From the NCBI GenBank assembly GCA_036494545.1, contig DASXOB010000007.1, positions 62,001 through 126,000 on the forward strand: DNA of 64,000 nt, read 5' to 3'. Shown here piece after piece: positions 35,162-43,324 of this stretch. This DNA comes from JAICXG01 sp036494545 (GTDB lineage: Bacteria; Verrucomicrobiota; Verrucomicrobiia; Chthoniobacterales; UBA10450). How positions within the stretch are numbered: the first letter of the stretch is position 1; each line of letters begins with the position of its first letter. Made by a program: the position numbers and the translations under genes. The notes beneath the pieces are model-generated. The model did no database searches, was not told the origin of the DNA, and saw only the letters and a list, made by a program, of their open reading frames with translations.

Positions 35162-35275
35162 ATGGCGCTGTTAGCCTGGGAGATTTTGGGTGGCCTGGTG
35201 GTGCTGCTCACAGTGGTGGGCATCGCTTCCATGCTTCCGGAGCTGGTTCGCTATATGCGGATAAAGCGAATGTAG
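35162..35275 (+). CDS. DUF6893-like small membrane protein
   Basis: 37 residues from the ATG at 35162: MALLAWEILGGLVVLLTVVG, then IASMLPELVRYMRIKRM. One membrane helix with a basic tail, very like the DUF6893 small proteins of hydrogenase loci. AAGGAG at 35150-35155 supports this start. An upstream ATG at 35072 would give 67 residues but overlaps the protease gene. It might tether or connect the hydrogenase to the membrane. Confidence 0.7.
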   Translation: MALLAWEILGGLVVLLTVVGIASMLPELVRYMRIKRM

Positions 35276-35290
35276 CCGAGGTCGCGCGTT

Positions 35291-35315
35291 TCTTCCCACT
35301 TGGCCACGGGGAAGA
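35291..35315 (+). promoter_or_regulatory. hairpin in the leader of the hydrogenase structural genes
   Basis: Perfect 7-bp stem TCTTCCC/GGGAAGA with an 11-base loop in the 136-base gap before the small-subunit gene. A TTTTT run follows 9 bases later. It may end transcription from the accessory genes in part, or separate two transcripts. Weak on its own. Confidence 0.3.
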
Positions 35316-35411
35316 ATGAAAAGATTTTTACAATTCAATAGCTGGAACCGCTGAGTGAAGCGGGCACCGAAGAAGGTGTAGTTTCGCGCACAGACAGAAG
35401 GAAGGATTGGC

Positions 35412-36476
35412 ATGAAAGCACCGGATATGATCGTGGCCGATCGGCCACCGGACGTGAAAGAAATCCACGTCGTATGGATGACGACGGGACTAGGTTGTGA
35501 CGGCGATTCCGTTTCCATAACTGCGGCCTCGCTTCCCAGCATCGAGGACCTGGTAATGGGCGCGATTCCTGGGTTGCCCAAGGTGCATTTGCACAATCCG
35601 GTGCTGGCCTACGAAGTCGGCGACGATTTCATGAAGTGGTGGTTCGACGCCGCCGCTGGCAAGCTCGAGCCGTTTGTTCTCGTTATGGAAGGTTCTGTGC
35701 CTAACGAGGACATCAAATCCGAAGGTTATTGGGCGGCGTTGGGCACCGATCCGGATACAGGTCAGCCGATCACGACCAACGAATGGATCGATCGTCTCGC
35801 CCCCAAAGCCACCGCCATCATCGCCTGCGGCACCTGCGCGACCTACGGCGGCATACATGCCATGGAAGGGAATCCTACAGGCGCCATGGGGCTGGCGGAT
35901 TACCTCGGCTGGGGCTGGCGCTCCAAAGCCGGGTTGCCAATCGTCAATGTTCCGGGGTGTCCTGTGCAGCCAGACAATATGATGGAGACAATTCTTTATC
36001 TTCTCTATCAGGTCGCAGGTCTCGCCCCGGTCATTCCGCTCGACGATCAACTCCGGCCAACCTGGCTCTTCGGAAAGACGGTACATGAGGGCTGCGACCG
36101 TGCCGGTTATTACGAGCAGGGCGATTTCGCTCACGAATATGGCTCGCCCAAGTGCCTCGTGAAGATTGGCTGCTGGGGACCGGTGGTGAATTGCAATGTG
36201 ACCAAGCGCGGATGGATGGATGGCATCGGCGGCTGTCCAAATGTCGGCGGCATTTGCATCGGCTGCACCATGCCGGGGTTCCCAGACAAGTTCATGCCCT
36301 TCATGGATGAACCGCCGGGAGCGACCATTTCGTCGGGCATCATCAGTGCCTATGGGCGAATGATTCGCGCTCTGCGCGGCATCACCAATCGCACCGTCAA
36401 CAAGGAACCAAAATGGCGCCACCCCGGTCGCAGCCTAACGACTGGCTACGAACCCAAATATTACGCTCACAACTAA
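35412..36476 (+). CDS. hhyS: group 1h [NiFe] hydrogenase small subunit
   Basis: 354 residues with a strong ribosome site (AAGGAAGGA, 35398-35406). It carries the electron-transfer Fe-S clusters. TTGLGCDGDSVSIT puts Asp32 where most hydrogenases have the second Cys of the proximal cluster; this Cys3-Asp coordination is known for oxygen-tolerant group 1h (actinobacterial-type) enzymes. Other cluster ligands lie in IIACGTCATYGGI, NVPGCPVQPDN and CWGPVVNCNV ... IGGCPNVGGICIGCTMPGF. There is no Tat signal peptide, as expected for this group. The enzyme oxidises H2 at atmospheric levels. Confidence 0.95.
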   Translation: MKAPDMIVADRPPDVKEIHVVWMTTGLGCDGDSVSITAASLPSIEDLVMGAIPGLPKVHLHNPVLAYEVGDDFMKWWFDAAAGKLEPFVLVMEGSVPNEDIKSEGYWAALGTDPDTGQPITTNEWIDRLAPKATAIIACGTCATYGGIHAMEGNPTGAMGLADYLGWGWRSKAGLPIVNVPGCPVQPDNMMETILYLLYQVAGLAPVIPLDDQLRPTWLFGKTVHEGCDRAGYYEQGDFAHEYGSPKCLVKIGCWGPVVNCNVTKRGWMDGIGGCPNVGGICIGCTMPGFPDKFMPFMDEPPGATISSGIISAYGRMIRALRGITNRTVNKEPKWRHPGRSLTTGYEPKYYAHN

Positions 36477-36488
36477 CCGGAGAACGAA

Positions 36489-38312
36489 ATGGCTACATCC
36501 ACGCTCGACAATCCGCCGCAAACCGAACCTGCCGCCGGAAAGCCGGCGCAATCCGGCAACCTCGTTGAAATGTCGTGGGACCCGGTAACCCGGATCGTTG
36601 GCAGTCTCGGCATCTACACAAAGATCGATTTCGATGCCAAGAAAGTCGCGGAGTGTTTCAGCACTTCGTCAATCTTCCGCGGTTACTCCATCTTCATGCA
36701 GAACAAGGATCCGCGGGATGCGCACTTCATCACCAGTCGCATCTGCGGCATCTGCGGCGATAACCACGCCACCTGCTCGGTTTACGCACAGAATATGGCG
36801 TATGGCGTAAAGCCGCCCCCACTCGGCGAATGGATCGTCAATCTGGGCGAAGCGGCCGAGTACATGTTCGATCACAACATTTTCCAGGACAACCTCGTCG
36901 GAGTCGACTTCTGCGAGATGATGGTGAAGGAAACGAACCCGGGCGTTTGGGAGAAGGCGCAGAGAACCGAGGCGCCGCACGCGAAGGACCACGGCTATCG
37001 CACGATCGCCGACATCATGCATGCCCTCAATCCATTCGAGGGCGAGTTCTACCGCGAGACGCTCCAGGTCAGCCGCTACACACGCGAAATGTTTTGCCTG
37101 ATGGAAGGCCGGCACGTCCATCCATCGACCTTGTATCCGGGCGGCGTCGGGACCGTGCCGTCGATCCAGGTCTTCACCGATTACCTCGTTAGGCTGACGC
37201 GATACGCCGAGTTCATGAAGCGCTGCCTGCCGCTACATGACGATCTCTTCGATTTTTTCTACGAAGCGCTCCCGGGATACGAAGAAGTCGGTCGCCGCCG
37301 CATTCTTCTCGGATGCTGGGGCTCGTTCCAGGATCCCGATGTCTGCGATTACAACTACAAGACGATGAAAGAATGGGGCGAGGCCATGTTCGTCACGCCC
37401 GGCATCGTGATTGATGGCGAACTGGTCACGACCAACCTGATCGACATCAATCTTAACATCCGCATCCTGCTTGGCTCCTCCTACTATGAGGATTGGGAGA
37501 GCGCGCAGACATTCGTCAAAACCGATCCGTTAGGCAACCCGGTTGACCAGCACCATCCCTGGAACCAGACCACGATTCCAAAACCGCAGAAGCGAAATTT
37601 CGCGGACAATTATAGCTGGGTCATGTCCCCGCGCTGGCTCGACAAGCGCACCGGCGATCATCTCGCCCTCGACACCGGCGGCGGACCTATCGCGCGCCTA
37701 TGGGCAACGGCGCTCGCCGGGCTCGTCGATATCGGTTATGTCAAAGCCACTGGTAACAGCGTCAAGATTCGTCTCCCGAAGACTGCTACCAAGGGCGAAG
37801 TGGAGTTTGAATGGAAGGTGCCGAAATGGAGCAACGCAATCGAACGCGATCGCGCCCGCACCTATTTCCAGGTATACGCCTGCGCCTGCGCCTACTACTT
37901 CATCGAGAAAGCGATGGCCGAAGTTCACGCAGGGCGGAGCGCGACCTTCACACCCTTTAAAGTGCCGGACGAGGCTATCGGATGCGGTTTCCATGAAGCC
38001 GTGCGCGGCGTCCTGTCGCATCACCTCGTCATCCGCGGGGGCAAGATCGCAAATTATCATCCTTATCCGCCCACTCCGTGGAACGCGAACCCGCGTGACA
38101 TCTATGGCACGCCCGGACCCTACGAAGACGCCGTGCAAAACACGCCGCTCTTTGAGGAGAACGGGCCGGATAAATTCAAAGGCATCGACATCATGCGCGC
38201 CGTCCGCAGTTTTGATCCCTGTCTTCCCTGCGGAGTGCACATGTATCTCGGCGGTGGCAAACTCTTGAAGCAACGGCACACCCCGACGGCCTTGATGGGC
38301 CTGGCGAAATAA
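36489..38312 (+). CDS. hhyL: group 1h [NiFe] hydrogenase large subunit
   Basis: 607 residues. RICGICGDNHAT (Cys86 and Cys89) and DPCLPCGVH (Cys578 and Cys581) are the L1 and L2 motifs that hold the Ni-Fe centre. The protein continues 23 residues past His584 (MYLGGGKLLKQRHTPTALMG...), which the maturation protease should remove. It begins 12 bases after the small-subunit stop with an intact ribosome site (GGAGAACGAA). The pair forms the catalytic core. Subunit order and sequence style fit group 1h. Confidence 0.96.
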   Translation: MATSTLDNPPQTEPAAGKPAQSGNLVEMSWDPVTRIVGSLGIYTKIDFDAKKVAECFSTSSIFRGYSIFMQNKDPRDAHFITSRICGICGDNHATCSVYAQNMAYGVKPPPLGEWIVNLGEAAEYMFDHNIFQDNLVGVDFCEMMVKETNPGVWEKAQRTEAPHAKDHGYRTIADIMHALNPFEGEFYRETLQVSRYTREMFCLMEGRHVHPSTLYPGGVGTVPSIQVFTDYLVRLTRYAEFMKRCLPLHDDLFDFFYEALPGYEEVGRRRILLGCWGSFQDPDVCDYNYKTMKEWGEAMFVTPGIVIDGELVTTNLIDINLNIRILLGSSYYEDWESAQTFVKTDPLGNPVDQHHPWNQTTIPKPQKRNFADNYSWVMSPRWLDKRTGDHLALDTGGGPIARLWATALAGLVDIGYVKATGNSVKIRLPKTATKGEVEFEWKVPKWSNAIERDRARTYFQVYACACAYYFIEKAMAEVHAGRSATFTPFKVPDEAIGCGFHEAVRGVLSHHLVIRGGKIANYHPYPPTPWNANPRDIYGTPGPYEDAVQNTPLFEENGPDKFKGIDIMRAVRSFDPCLPCGVHMYLGGGKLLKQRHTPTALMGLAK

Positions 38313-38314
38313 TC

Positions 38315-39007
38315 ATGGCCGAGCAAAGTGCGGTGCAGGTGATGCTCGAGGCGTCACCGGATGAAATTTACGACATCGAACTGGAGCACAGCCTGCTTCA
38401 GGCTAACGAAAAGCTCGCGCAGGAGAATCGCGCGCTGCTCGATCGAAATGGCGTGACTGCGATCGATTTCATGGGCGCGATTGGTTCCGGCAAAACCACG
38501 CTTATCACGAAACTGGTTGAGAAGTTGAAAGACAAAATGGGCGTGGCGGTGTTCAACGGCGACGCCACCACGAGCAATGACGCCGACGCAATCGCGAAAC
38601 AGAACGTACCGGTCGTTCAGATTGCGACGATCAACGGTTGTCATCTCGATGCCAACCTGGTCGGCAAAGGCCTGAAAAAAATCCCGCTCGAAAATCTCAA
38701 GATGATTTTCATCGAAAACATCGGAAACCTGATTTGCCCGGCCGAGTTTCCGTTAGGCTCGAAAGCGCGCGTCGTAGTCGTGAGCGTGACCGAAGGACCG
38801 TGGATGGTCCGAAAACATCCACATATGTTCCTCGGCTCGCAGATCGTGGTGATTAACAAGATCGACCTCGCCGATGCGATGGAAGTGAGCGTCGATCAAC
38901 TGATCGCCGACGTGCACACACTTAAGCCCGATATCAAAGTCATTCCCACGAGCTGCAGGAACGGTCTTGGTCTCAACGAAGTCGCGCAAACGCTCCTCGC
39001 GATTTAG
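38315..39007 (+). CDS. hypB: hydrogenase nickel incorporation GTPase HypB
   Basis: 230 residues. MGAIGSGKTTLITKLVEKL is the P-loop, FIENIGNLICPAEFPLG the metal-binding switch region and VVINKIDLADAM the guanine motif. The N-terminal CxxCGC and the His-rich stretch of some HypB proteins are absent, so nickel storage is not expected. It hands nickel to the large subunit with HypA. It starts 2 bases after the large-subunit stop. Confidence 0.95.
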   Translation: MAEQSAVQVMLEASPDEIYDIELEHSLLQANEKLAQENRALLDRNGVTAIDFMGAIGSGKTTLITKLVEKLKDKMGVAVFNGDATTSNDADAIAKQNVPVVQIATINGCHLDANLVGKGLKKIPLENLKMIFIENIGNLICPAEFPLGSKARVVVVSVTEGPWMVRKHPHMFLGSQIVVINKIDLADAMEVSVDQLIADVHTLKPDIKVIPTSCRNGLGLNEVAQTLLAI

Positions 39008-39018
39008 GCCTAACGAGC

Positions 39019-39414
39019 ATGCACGAGTTTTCGATCGCGTCCGGTCTCGTCGAAAAACTCCTCGATTTCGCGGAACGGAATCCAGACAAGAAAATCGTTG
39101 AGGTGCGCGTGGCGATCGGAGAGTTCACTCAGATTGAAGAGGAACAGCTGCGTTTCTGCTACGACTCAATCATCGGCGAAATGCCAATCGCCGGCTCCAG
39201 CCTGACGACTGAACCAATCCTGGGCAAAGTGGCCTGCTCGCATTGCCACTATCAGGGTCCGCCAAAATATTGGGATGGCGTTTTGCACCGCCAGCCGATT
39301 GCTACCCTGCAATGTCCGGGCTGCGGCAAAGCCGCCGAAGCAACCGAAGGGAACGAGTGCGCCATTCGCTCCGTTCGCTATCAGCCTAACGAGATGATTC
39401 GTCTGGCCTCATGA
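39019..39414 (+). CDS. hypA: hydrogenase maturation nickel metallochaperone HypA
   Basis: 131 residues, beginning MHEFSIASGLVEKLL with the Met-His-Glu nickel site. Two CxxC pairs (VACSHCHYQG and LQCPGCGKAAE) form the zinc site. Slightly longer than usual (about 115). The stop overlaps the transporter start (ATGA). A GCCTAACGA octamer lies between hypB and hypA and another encodes the PNE near the end. Confidence 0.94.
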   Translation: MHEFSIASGLVEKLLDFAERNPDKKIVEVRVAIGEFTQIEEEQLRFCYDSIIGEMPIAGSSLTTEPILGKVACSHCHYQGPPKYWDGVLHRQPIATLQCPGCGKAAEATEGNECAIRSVRYQPNEMIRLAS

Positions 39415-40181
39415 ACACGCTCTTCCCCATTCTTCTCTTCGGTTTCTTCCTCGGGATGCGGCACGCGACCGATTCCGATCACGTCGTCGCTGTGACCACG
39501 ATCGTGAGCCGTCAACGAAGTGTCTGGAACGCGGCGTGGACCGGTATCTTCTGGGGCGTCGGCCATAGCCTGACGCTGTTTGTGATTGGTGGCGCGATCA
39601 TTCTCTTTGGCATCGTCATTCCGGAAAAGCTCGGGATGAGTCTCGAGTTTTGCGTCGCCCTCATGTTGATTTTACTCGGCGGAATTAATCTGCGGGCAAC
39701 GTTTCGAGCAATCGAGATACAGACCGATCACGAAGGAGTGCATCACCACACACATCGGCACGGCGACTATGTCCACAGTCATTCGCACGGACACGAGGTC
39801 GAAACCCACGGGCACGCGGAAGAAGATGTGCCGCCGGCAAAACTCGATCGCGCATTTGGTCGCTCGAAATTTTACCGGGCCATGCGTCCGGTCTTCATCG
39901 GCGTCGTGCACGGTCTGGCCGGTTCGGCGGCGGTCGCGCTCCTCATCCTGCCAATTATTCGCGACCCGCTTTGGGCAATGGCTTACCTGCTCATCTTTGG
40001 TGTCGGCACGATCGCCGGGATGATGGTGATTACGGCGGCGATCGCGGTGCCGGTTTCCTATTCGACCCGCTTCCAATTGGTGCATCGCCACTTTGGCACC
40101 GCCGCCGGCGTCCTCAGTCTTGGTTTCGGTTTCTTCCTCGTTTACCAGATCGGCTTCGTCGAAGGGCTCTTCATCCGCTGA
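39411..40181 (+). CDS. nickel/cobalt transporter, NiCoT-like, with His-rich loop
   Basis: 256 residues and about six membrane helices. GMRHATDSDHVVAVTTI holds the HX4DH signature of the NiCoT nickel permeases. The central cytoplasmic loop is very rich in His (HHHTHRHGDYVHSHSHGHEV), suited to metal binding. It should import nickel for the hydrogenase. It lies between hypA and hypF, with overlaps at both ends. A HupE/UreJ-type relative is the alternative. Confidence 0.85.
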   Translation: MNTLFPILLFGFFLGMRHATDSDHVVAVTTIVSRQRSVWNAAWTGIFWGVGHSLTLFVIGGAIILFGIVIPEKLGMSLEFCVALMLILLGGINLRATFRAIEIQTDHEGVHHHTHRHGDYVHSHSHGHEVETHGHAEEDVPPAKLDRAFGRSKFYRAMRPVFIGVVHGLAGSAAVALLILPIIRDPLWAMAYLLIFGVGTIAGMMVITAAIAVPVSYSTRFQLVHRHFGTAAGVLSLGFGFFLVYQIGFVEGLFIR

Positions 40182-42481
40182 AACCGGAGCGGCGCAAGAT
40201 TGTCGTGCGTGGCGCCGTGCAGGGCGTCGGCTTTCGACCATTCGTTTATCGACTCGCGACGGAATTGGATCTGAAAGGCTGGGTGATCAACTCTGCCCAG
40301 GGCGTCTTCATCGAAGTGGAAGGTTCGCCTAACGAGTTAGCGAATTTTGCGCAACGCCTGTGCAGCGAGCAGCCGGCCCGGGCCATCATCCAAAGTTGCG
40401 AGTCGTCACAGCTCGACAGCCGGGGTTACGAAAAGTTCGAGATCCGCGAAAGCAGCGACGCGGGGAGCAAAACGGCGTTGATTCTGCCGGACATCGCGAC
40501 CTGCGCCGATTGTCTGCGGGAGATACTTGATCCGACGAATCGCCGTTTCCACTATCCGTTCACCAACTGCACGAATTGCGGCCCGCGTTTCTCGATTATC
40601 GAAGCGCTTCCTTACGACCGTGCCAATACGTCGATGAAAAGGTTCGCGATGTGCGAGGATTGCGCGAGGGAGTACCGCGATCCGAGCGACCGGCGTTTCC
40701 ATGCCGAGCCAAACGCCTGCCCGCGCTGCGGGCCACAGCTTCAGCTTTGGGATTCGTTAGGCAACATCGTCTCAGAGAAGGAGAATGCTCTTGAGCAAGC
40801 CGCCGCCGAGATTTGTGCAGGCAAGATCGTTGCGCTCAAAGGGCTCGGCGGTTTTCAACTGCTCGTCGACGCGCGAAGCGCGACCGCAATCCAGCGTTTG
40901 CGCGAACGGAAACACCGCGAAGAAAAGCCGTTCGCAGCCATGTTCTCATCGCTGGAGGCGATCCGAGCTTATTGCGAAGTTTCAACTCTCGAAGAGCAAA
41001 TCCTTACCTCACCCGAATGCCCGATCGCATTATTGCGTTGCAGAACGGGTACTTCACTTGCCCGAGCCGATGAAGCGAACGCGCTGAAATTCGACGCGCT
41101 CGCTCCTCGCAATCCCAATCTCGGCGTCATGCTTCCCTACACGCCGTTGCACCATCTCCTCCTGCGTCTGCTCAATTTTCCCATCGTCGCGACGAGTGGC
41201 AACATTAGCGACGAGCCAATTTGCATCGATGAACGCGAAGCGCGCGAGCGGTTGCGTGGAATCGCGGATTTCTTTCTCGTCCACGATCGCCCGATCGTTA
41301 GGCACGTGGATGACTCGATCGTTAGGCTATTGGCCGGCCGCGAACTGGTCCTGCGCCGAGCGCGCGGTTATGCGCCGCTGCCGATCAGTCTCGCGCCGGG
41401 AACGGCGAATCGTGGACGAGAAATCGTCCTCGCGCTGGGCGCGCATCTGAAAAATACCGTCGCGCTCAGAATCGGCTCGGACGTTTTTATCAGCCAACAT
41501 CTCGGCGATCTCGCGACCCAAGCTGCGCATGATGCGTTCATTCGCGCGACCGCGGATTTGCCGAGGCTTTACGACGCGCCGCCGGAGATCATAGCGCACG
41601 ATCTGCATCCCGAATATCTTTCGACCAAATTTGCTTTGCAGCAGCCGGGGCAACACCTGGCCGTTCAGCATCACGTGGCGCATGTCGTGGCCTGCATGGC
41701 GGAAAACGAAATCGTGCCACCGGTTCTTGGTGTTTCGTGGGATGGCACCGGCTATGGGTTGGACGAGACAATCTGGGGCGGTGAATTTTTTCTCGCGAAA
41801 GGCGACGGGACGTTTGAGCGCGTGGCTCATTTTCGGCGTTTCCGTCTTCCGGGTGGAGATCAAGCCATCAGGGAACCGCGCCGAAGCGCGCTCGGCATCC
41901 TTCATGAAATCTTCCGCGACGCGGTTTGGGAAAGAGCGGAAATACAAAACGCCTTTTCGCCTAACGAGCTCTCCGTTCTCCGGCAAATGCTGATAAAGCG
42001 TTTCAACGCTCCACTCACCTCCAGTGCGGGGAGGTTATTCGACGCGGTTGCGGCCCTGATCGGTCTGCGCCAGCGCACTTCGTTCGAAGGTCAGGCGGCA
42101 ATGGAGCTCGAGTTCGCCGTTCAGGACTCGTTAACCGATGCGGCTTACCCCTTCGAACTGAGTGCCGATTCACCCATCGTGCTCGATTGGGAACCAGCCA
42201 TCCGAGCCCTACTCGGCGATATAGAGAGCGGGACGCCGCCCGGCGCTGTCTCGACTAAATTTCATGGCATGTTGAGCAAGATGATTCTGGCGACGGCGCA
42301 ACGCGTCGGGCAGCCAAAAGTCGTTTTAAGCGGCGGTTGTTTCCAGAATCGCTTTCTCACGGAACTGGTGATTGCGGACTTGCAGCGGGAAGGCTTCAGG
42401 CCCTTCTGGCATCAGCGTGTTCCGCCTAACGATGGTGGAATTGCACTCGGTCAAGCGGTCGCGGCGACCTGGATTACGTAA
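40178..42481 (+). CDS. hypF: carbamoyltransferase HypF
   Basis: About 767 residues. It makes the carbamoyl group that becomes the CN ligands of the active site. The acylphosphatase domain begins KIVVRGAVQGVGFRPFVYRL, then two zinc-finger CxxC pairs (CADCLREI, CTNCGPRFS, CEDCAREY, CPRCGPQ), a YrdC-like domain (IVRHVDDSIVRLLAG) and a Kae1-like domain (VQHHVAHVVACMAE, GVSWDGTGYG). No ATG, GTG or TTG precedes the conserved first strand in a sensible position. I chose the CTG at 40178 that overlaps the transporter stop (CTGA); a GTG at 40205 would cut the first strand. Confidence 0.93.
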   Translation: MKPERRKIVVRGAVQGVGFRPFVYRLATELDLKGWVINSAQGVFIEVEGSPNELANFAQRLCSEQPARAIIQSCESSQLDSRGYEKFEIRESSDAGSKTALILPDIATCADCLREILDPTNRRFHYPFTNCTNCGPRFSIIEALPYDRANTSMKRFAMCEDCAREYRDPSDRRFHAEPNACPRCGPQLQLWDSLGNIVSEKENALEQAAAEICAGKIVALKGLGGFQLLVDARSATAIQRLRERKHREEKPFAAMFSSLEAIRAYCEVSTLEEQILTSPECPIALLRCRTGTSLARADEANALKFDALAPRNPNLGVMLPYTPLHHLLLRLLNFPIVATSGNISDEPICIDEREARERLRGIADFFLVHDRPIVRHVDDSIVRLLAGRELVLRRARGYAPLPISLAPGTANRGREIVLALGAHLKNTVALRIGSDVFISQHLGDLATQAAHDAFIRATADLPRLYDAPPEIIAHDLHPEYLSTKFALQQPGQHLAVQHHVAHVVACMAENEIVPPVLGVSWDGTGYGLDETIWGGEFFLAKGDGTFERVAHFRRFRLPGGDQAIREPRRSALGILHEIFRDAVWERAEIQNAFSPNELSVLRQMLIKRFNAPLTSSAGRLFDAVAALIGLRQRTSFEGQAAMELEFAVQDSLTDAAYPFELSADSPIVLDWEPAIRALLGDIESGTPPGAVSTKFHGMLSKMILATAQRVGQPKVVLSGGCFQNRFLTELVIADLQREGFRPFWHQRVPPNDGGIALGQAVAATWIT

Positions 42482-42487
42482 TCGGCG

Positions 42488-43324
42488 ATGAAAAAGAAAA
42501 CCGAGCCGGAACGGGCGGCACAGAAACAGGCGGAAGAAATCATGGATCGAACCGCACCACCGGGTGAGGTGATTTACGAGGCGATCTATGCCGAGGGTGA
42601 GCACGAACTTCATCGCAGTTGGGCCGAACTGGCGCTCTCTGGTTTGGCGGCCGGACTTTCCATGGGATTCTCCATGCTGGGGGAAGGTCTTCTTCGCGTT
42701 TATCTGCCGGCGGCACACTGGACACCGCTAGTGAGCAAGCTCGGTTACAGCCTCGGTTTCCTCATCGTCATTCTGGGACGTCAGCAACTTTTCTCCAAGA
42801 ACACCCTGACGGTTATCCTCCCATTGTTGCGCGAGAAAAGACCTCGCATGCTCGTCAACGTCGCGCGGCTCTGGACGATCGTTTTCGCAATGAACCTGAT
42901 TGGCACCTTCGTCTTCGCCTGGATGGCGGCGAAGTCTCCCGTTTTCTCACCCGAAGCGCGGAATGAGTTTGCAAAGATGGGCGAGCATGTTTTGCAGGCA
43001 GGTTTTGGCACCCTTCTCCTGCGTGGAATCGTGGCCGGATGGCTGATCGCGCTCATGGTTTGGCTATTGCCATTTGCTGAATCGGCTCGCATCTGGGTCA
43101 TCATCATTCTGAGTTATTTGATCGGACTCGGCGAGCTACCGCATATCATCGCTGGAAGTGTGGAGACATTTTATCTTGTCTGCGCCGGTACACTGGGTTT
43201 CGGAAGTTTTCTTCTCCGTTTCGTTTTGCCCGTGCTGCTCGGGAATGTCATCGGCGGAGTGGCGCTTGTGGCGGTTGGGGCACACGCGGAATTCTTTGAA
43301 GCCGAAGAACAGAAAAGAAAGTGA
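42488..43324 (+). CDS. formate/nitrite transporter (FNT) family protein
   Basis: 278 residues. ELALSGLAAGLSMGFSMLGE and LGRQQLFSKNTLTVILPLL are FNT family marks and there are six hydrophobic segments. It lies closer to the YfdC-like branch than to FocA. An anion channel of the inner membrane. The substrate is not known; formate is an attractive guess next to a hydrogenase but not shown. The stop overlaps the following GTG start (GTGA). Confidence 0.87.
   Translation: MKKKTEPERAAQKQAEEIMDRTAPPGEVIYEAIYAEGEHELHRSWAELALSGLAAGLSMGFSMLGEGLLRVYLPAAHWTPLVSKLGYSLGFLIVILGRQQLFSKNTLTVILPLLREKRPRMLVNVARLWTIVFAMNLIGTFVFAWMAAKSPVFSPEARNEFAKMGEHVLQAGFGTLLLRGIVAGWLIALMVWLLPFAESARIWVIIILSYLIGLGELPHIIAGSVETFYLVCAGTLGFGSFLLRFVLPVLLGNVIGGVALVAVGAHAEFFEAEEQKRK

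Noticed and set aside
35490..36422. 310-residue open frame on the minus strand over the hydrogenase small subunit
   Set aside because: Antisense shadow of a clearly identified gene; high GC at third positions opens such frames.
39971..40177. 5' extension of the hypF frame into the nickel transporter gene
   Set aside because: It overlaps about 200 bases of the transporter in another frame, and the translated stretch is Arg/Pro-rich and unlike any HypF. HypF homology begins at about 40196.
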